From positions 8,542,704 to 8,606,703 of the forward strand of contig NC_134036.1 of assembly GCF_964204645.1 (NCBI RefSeq): a stretch of 64,000 bases of DNA, read 5' to 3'. A program made the translations under genes and the position numbers. The notes beneath the pieces were generated by a model, which worked only from the letters and a program-made list of their open reading frames with translations, searched no databases and was not told the origin of the DNA. Shown here in pieces: positions 60,980-64,000 of the stretch. The stretch comes from Tubulanus polymorphus. Its lineage: Eukaryota; Nemertea; Palaeonemertea; Tubulaniformes; Tubulanidae. How positions within the stretch are numbered: position 1 is the stretch's first letter; every line of letters begins with the position of its first letter.

Positions 60980-61191
60980 TTAACCGATAAAATTTTTACA
61001 TTTTCCAGATGCTATTAATATTTCTAATTGATGTTTATAATAAAGATAATATTCATAATTATTATTTATTGTAACATTATTTAAAGCACCATCATCTGGA
61101 GTTAATTTTGTTTCTGTTATTCCTAAATCATCTAAAGTTTTTTCAATTGGAACATCACCATTTTTAGATTTTATTTTCTTTTCACCACCTC
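60980..61191 (-). pseudogene. 5'-truncated ORF of the Polinton-like element
   Basis: About 70 codons are open to a TAA at 60980-60982. There is no ATG, and a stop lies directly upstream. The frame begins Gly/Lys-rich (RGGEKKIKSKNGD) and ends YYKHQLEILIASGKCK. The family is unknown, and I treat it as the 3' remnant of a longer gene. It lies just upstream of the 60593-60952 ORF, 27 bp away, as in a compact viral gene block. Confidence 0.4.
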
Positions 61192-61221
61192 TTTATATAA
61201 CAAACAAATTAGTTGTGTTGT

Positions 61222-61497
61222 TGCAACTAGAATTCAACTAGAATGTAACTATAATTCAACTAGATTAACAAGCTAATTGAAATATTGTTGTTTTTATTTA
61301 TTTCTTGTTAAATCTAGTTGATTTTTGTTCCAACTACCAATAACTAGAATTCAACTAGAATGTAACTAAAAATATACTAGATTAACAAGCTAGTTAAAAT
61401 ATTGCTGAATTTTATTTGATTTTTGTTTCAAATACCAATAACTAGAATTCAACTAGAATGTAACTAAATATGTAACAGATTAACAAGCTAGTTGAAT
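61222..61497. repeat. Three tandem repeats of about 98-117 bp between element genes
   Basis: AACTAGAATTCAACTAGAAT followed by GTAACTA starts at 61225, 61342 and 61440. Each unit also carries AGATTAACAAGCTA and many ACTAG/CTAGT words. It lies directly downstream of the ATPase stop codon. Repeats between gene blocks in small DNA viruses are often regulatory or replication sites; that role is inference. Confidence 0.8.
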
Positions 61498-62106
61498 TTA
61501 AATAAATTCATATTTAAATGGGTGTTGTAATCTGAATAGTAATTTTGATCTTTTATTATTTTTCAATTTATCCATATATTCATTATGTAAATCATGTGGA
61601 ATAATATCGTTTTCCTCAAGTGCATTTTTCATCGATTTTCTATCTTTATTGTAGAATAAAACTAGAAATCTAATGTTTTCTCTAAAGTCTTTAACAATTG
61701 AATTATATTTTTGATTTAAAACCCAAGTTCTTATCCCAAAATGTCTACCAGAAAAAGCTAAATAACATAACTCACTCTCTCTAATTTTTGAATCATGTAA
61801 ATTTGTGCAATCATCTATAATGAATAATGTATTTGATCCTTTATAAATATCTATTGCTATTTTAATATAATTATCTAAATTTTCTTTTACTGTTTTAGGA
61901 TCTAATATAATAAATTTATTATTTCTAGTAATATTTCCATCATAAGTTTGATTAAATTCATATGTTGGACAAAATAATACTATATTATCAAAATAGTTTT
62001 CATAAACAGTTTCTAATAAATTTAATATAAAATAAGTTTTTCCACAATTTTTTACGCCAGAAATTAACATATTATGAGGCTCAAATATAAATAATTCCTT
62101 ATTCAT
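61498..62106 (-). CDS. A32-type genome-packaging ATPase of a Polinton/adintovirus-like element
   Basis: 202 aa, intact. The Walker A motif GVKNCGKT is at residues 17-24, and the Walker B motif TLFIIDD is at 93-99. A polar stretch (HFGIRTWVLNQKYN) follows, as in the sensor region of FtsK/HerA-like packaging ATPases. In Polintons and related viruses this enzyme pumps DNA into the capsid. The length is near the lower end for the family. The start ATG at 62106 immediately follows the stop of the integrase frame (TAA then ATG), a compact viral arrangement. Being open while the integrase is broken suggests a recent integration or a chance survivor. Packaging function is from family knowledge. Confidence 0.82.
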   Translation of the reverse strand: MNKELFIFEPHNMLISGVKNCGKTYFILNLLETVYENYFDNIVLFCPTYEFNQTYDGNITRNNKFIILDPKTVKENLDNYIKIAIDIYKGSNTLFIIDDCTNLHDSKIRESELCYLAFSGRHFGIRTWVLNQKYNSIVKDFRENIRFLVLFYNKDRKSMKNALEENDIIPHDLHNEYMDKLKNNKRSKLLFRLQHPFKYEFI

Positions 62107-63235
62107 TTATATATTTTTAATTTTACTTGATAATATCCCTTCATTGAATTTATCTGGCCATCCAACCCATTTTACTAAAGAATATTTTTTTCTTTTAATG
62201 GTTTTTGTTTTCAATACTTTTTCAATTTTATATTCTTGTTCTAGATTTTCAGTAGTTAAACTTAATTCTTCTTCGTAAAAGTAGCCATCAACTTCTTCAC
62301 CATCTAAATCTTCTAATTTATAGACATATGGTTTTGTTGTTATTACCTTTTTTATTTCATATATTTCCCTAGTAAAATTTCGATCGTATCCTTTGTCAAA
62401 TATCTTTTTATACTAGAAATTCTAACATTTTGACCAACTTTAAATTTAGGTTCACCAAAATCATCTACAAGAAATGCTCCATATAAATTATTCCAAACAA
62501 TTTCAGCATTTTCAGGTTTTCTAGCATCAATAGGTTTCATTACAATAGAAGAATGATAAGAATTATTATATCCTTCTATCAATTTTGGTAAAACATCAAT
62601 CCATTTAAAAGTATTATTTGCTGTAAAATATTTCCACATTCTTGTTCTTAATGTTCTATTAAATCGTTCAACAACTGCTGCTTTTTTATCCGATTTTGTT
62701 GAAAAATATTTGATATTATGATTATCTAAGAGTTCATGAACAAGTGAATTATCAAACTCTTTTCCATCATCAAATTGTATTTTTTCTGGTTTCAGTTTAA
62801 CATCCGAAAGAAATTTTCTTAAAACATGCGATGTTTGTACAGCATCTTATCTATAAAGTGGGAAACTCCATACATAACGACTAAAAATATCAATTATTTT
62901 CAATATCCACCAATATTCATCATAATCTTTCTCAACATTTTTCATATCAATTAAATCTCCTTGCCACTGTTGATCTACATAACTAACCATAGTTTTACGA
63001 GTTTTATATTTTCTAACAATTTTTTTATGTGTTGTATATGTTGGGTGTTCTAACATAAATTCATTTATATCTTTATATTTAACTAAATTTTTTGTGGGAT
63101 TATCTTATCTAATTTATCTTGTTTTACTTGACGCCATATATTTTTGGTAGAAGAATAAGCAACCGAACTCTCAGGGTTGTAATATAAATTTCTTAAATAT
63201 TGTTCTTTAGTATAAGGAGTTTTTTTACCGACCAT
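62107..63235 (-). pseudogene. Retrovirus-type (RVE) integrase with chromodomain, broken
   Basis: The start ATG is at 63235. Catalytic landmarks occur in order: QGDLIDM (Asp) at about 62960, FDDGKEFDN (Asp) at about 62780 and AAVVERFNRTLR (Glu) at about 62670, the D,D-E set of RVE integrases. The C-terminal part has a chromodomain-like YSLVKWVGWP at about 62150-62185. Polinton integrases have this domain order. Breaks are a frameshift near 63100, a TAA at 62847-62849 inside the core, and a frameshift near 62395, so it cannot make a full enzyme as it stands. It is followed directly by the packaging ATPase. The remaining pieces are easily aligned by eye, so decay is recent or reflects sequencing error in homopolymers. 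Confidence 0.8.
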
Positions 63236-63255
63236 TTAATTTTAACTTTATATTT

Positions 63256-63768
63256 CTAATATTGAGTATCTAATTGTGAATTTACAATATTTAATTGTGC
63301 GTCAGATATAATATAAATGTGCATTTTAGAATTTAAGCTTCCTTTTTTCTTTTTCATGAATAATTGTATTCCATCTTTAGTGTTCTGTAGTTTTTTCCCA
63401 GAACCATGTAATGAATTATCCTCTGTTGTTCTAAAATCTAACCATAATGCATATTTATTACCGGTATAATAATCAATTTGATTAATATTACAATTTTCAG
63501 ATGATTTCACTTTTTCATTCATAAAATGTTTTCTAATTTCTGGCCATTGATCTATCATTCTCATTCCTTGACAAAATATTTTATTTGCTATTCCTTCGAT
63601 AGTTATTTCTACTTTTGTTATTTCAGGGTTATAATAATTATCTACCTTTATTGCGCCATTAGAATATGTTGCAATGGTAAAAAATATTAATATACCTTTA
63701 ATAGATCTTCCTGGGAAGTTAATATTCTCATTAATTATTTCATCATTTGCATTAATAGTTCCAGTTAA
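63256..63768 (-). CDS. Candidate structural (capsid-like) protein, 5' broken
   Basis: The frame is open from just after a TAA near 63768 to the stop at 63256; the first ATG is internal, at 63564. Notable features are FPGRSIKGILIFF, YYNPEITKVEITIEGIANKI, a QGM motif and a long mixed beta-like segment to the end. The pattern (a beta-rich protein next to integrase and ATPase) fits a capsid protein of Polinton/adintovirus-like elements, but I cannot confirm a double jelly-roll by eye. It overlaps the coiled-coil frame upstream in another register, so the two may once have been one gene now split by a frameshift near 63770. Confidence 0.4.
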   Translation of the reverse strand, partial: LTGTINANDEIINENINFPGRSIKGILIFFTIATYSNGAIKVDNYYNPEITKVEITIEGIANKIFCQGMRMIDQWPEIRKHFMNEKVKSSENCNINQIDYYTGNKYALWLDFRTTEDNSLHGSGKKLQNTKDGIQLFMKKKKGSLNSKMHIYIISDAQLNIVNSQLDTQY

Positions 63769-64000
63769 CTTTTAATCTATTAATATTATAATCATATGAT
63801 TTTAATAATAATTTAATTTCTTCTTTTTGTAATTCTAAATTATCTTTTAAATTATTAATTTCTTTTTCTAAACGTAATTCATTTTGCCTATATTCCATTT
63901 CATCAATTACTTGACGATCAAGATCAGACTTTAATTGTTCTATTTCTTTATTTTTATCAGTTAATTCTTTTTCTAAAGTTCTAATTTTAATATCTCTTAT
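63752..64000 (-). CDS. Coiled-coil ORF, truncated by the window edge
   Basis: About 82 codons enter from beyond 64000 and stop at 63752. The sequence is almost entirely Glu/Lys/Leu-rich with heptad spacing (IRTLEKELTDKNKEIEQL...), indicating a parallel coiled coil. It belongs to the AT-rich viral-like block. It runs into the next frame (63256-63768) with an overlap of about 17 bp in a different register, which suggests a frameshift. Function is unknown. Confidence 0.5.
   Translation of the reverse strand: MRDIKIRTLEKELTDKNKEIEQLKSDLDRQVIDEMEYRQNELRLEKEINNLKDNLELQKEEIKLLLKSYDYNINRLKVNWNY

Overview
This window is eukaryotic nuclear DNA, most likely from a marine lophotrochozoan invertebrate such as a mollusc. 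I infer this from intron-split genes with GT/AG sites, KDZ and tnp2 transposases, EGF-like exons, a Polinton-like element and many short inverted-repeat elements; nothing names the species. Most of the window is repeats and mobile DNA.

Layout. 0-2.9 kb: a three-exon C2H2 zinc-finger gene on the minus strand with an NRF-1-like promoter motif. 2.9-7.3 kb: a 189-bp satellite array of about 23 monomers. 7.8-9.1 kb: a non-autonomous element whose 154-bp internal unit is amplified six times; each unit carries a close match to the CTCF-binding consensus, and flanking parts carry YY1-like motifs. 9.66-16.09 kb: a KDZ-family transposase gene on the minus strand. Seventeen exons can be joined in phase with no disruption (885 aa, catalytic D, D and E present). 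16-21 kb: foldback elements and tRNA-derived SINEs.

21-31 kb holds a duplicated block with EGF-like exons on the plus strand and one C-type-lectin-like exon relic. Part of the block recurs at 49.9-57.9 kb. That copy is interrupted by a 5-kb element with 277-bp terminal inverted repeats, and the uninterrupted copy at 21-24 kb shows the empty site. 30-38.6 kb is MITEs, SINE pairs and hairpins. 38.6-47.5 kb has two minus-strand genes: a DUF4806 protein with fourteen tandem 25-26 aa repeats, and a tnp2-type (EnSpm/CMC-like) transposase with one in-frame stop near its start. They may be two genes of one transposon.

58.2-64 kb is an AT-rich Polinton/adintovirus-like integrated element: an apparently intact A32-type packaging ATPase, a broken integrase with chromodomain, a candidate structural protein and small unknown ORFs. 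It runs off the right edge. Functions rest on motif recognition by eye; no database search was run.
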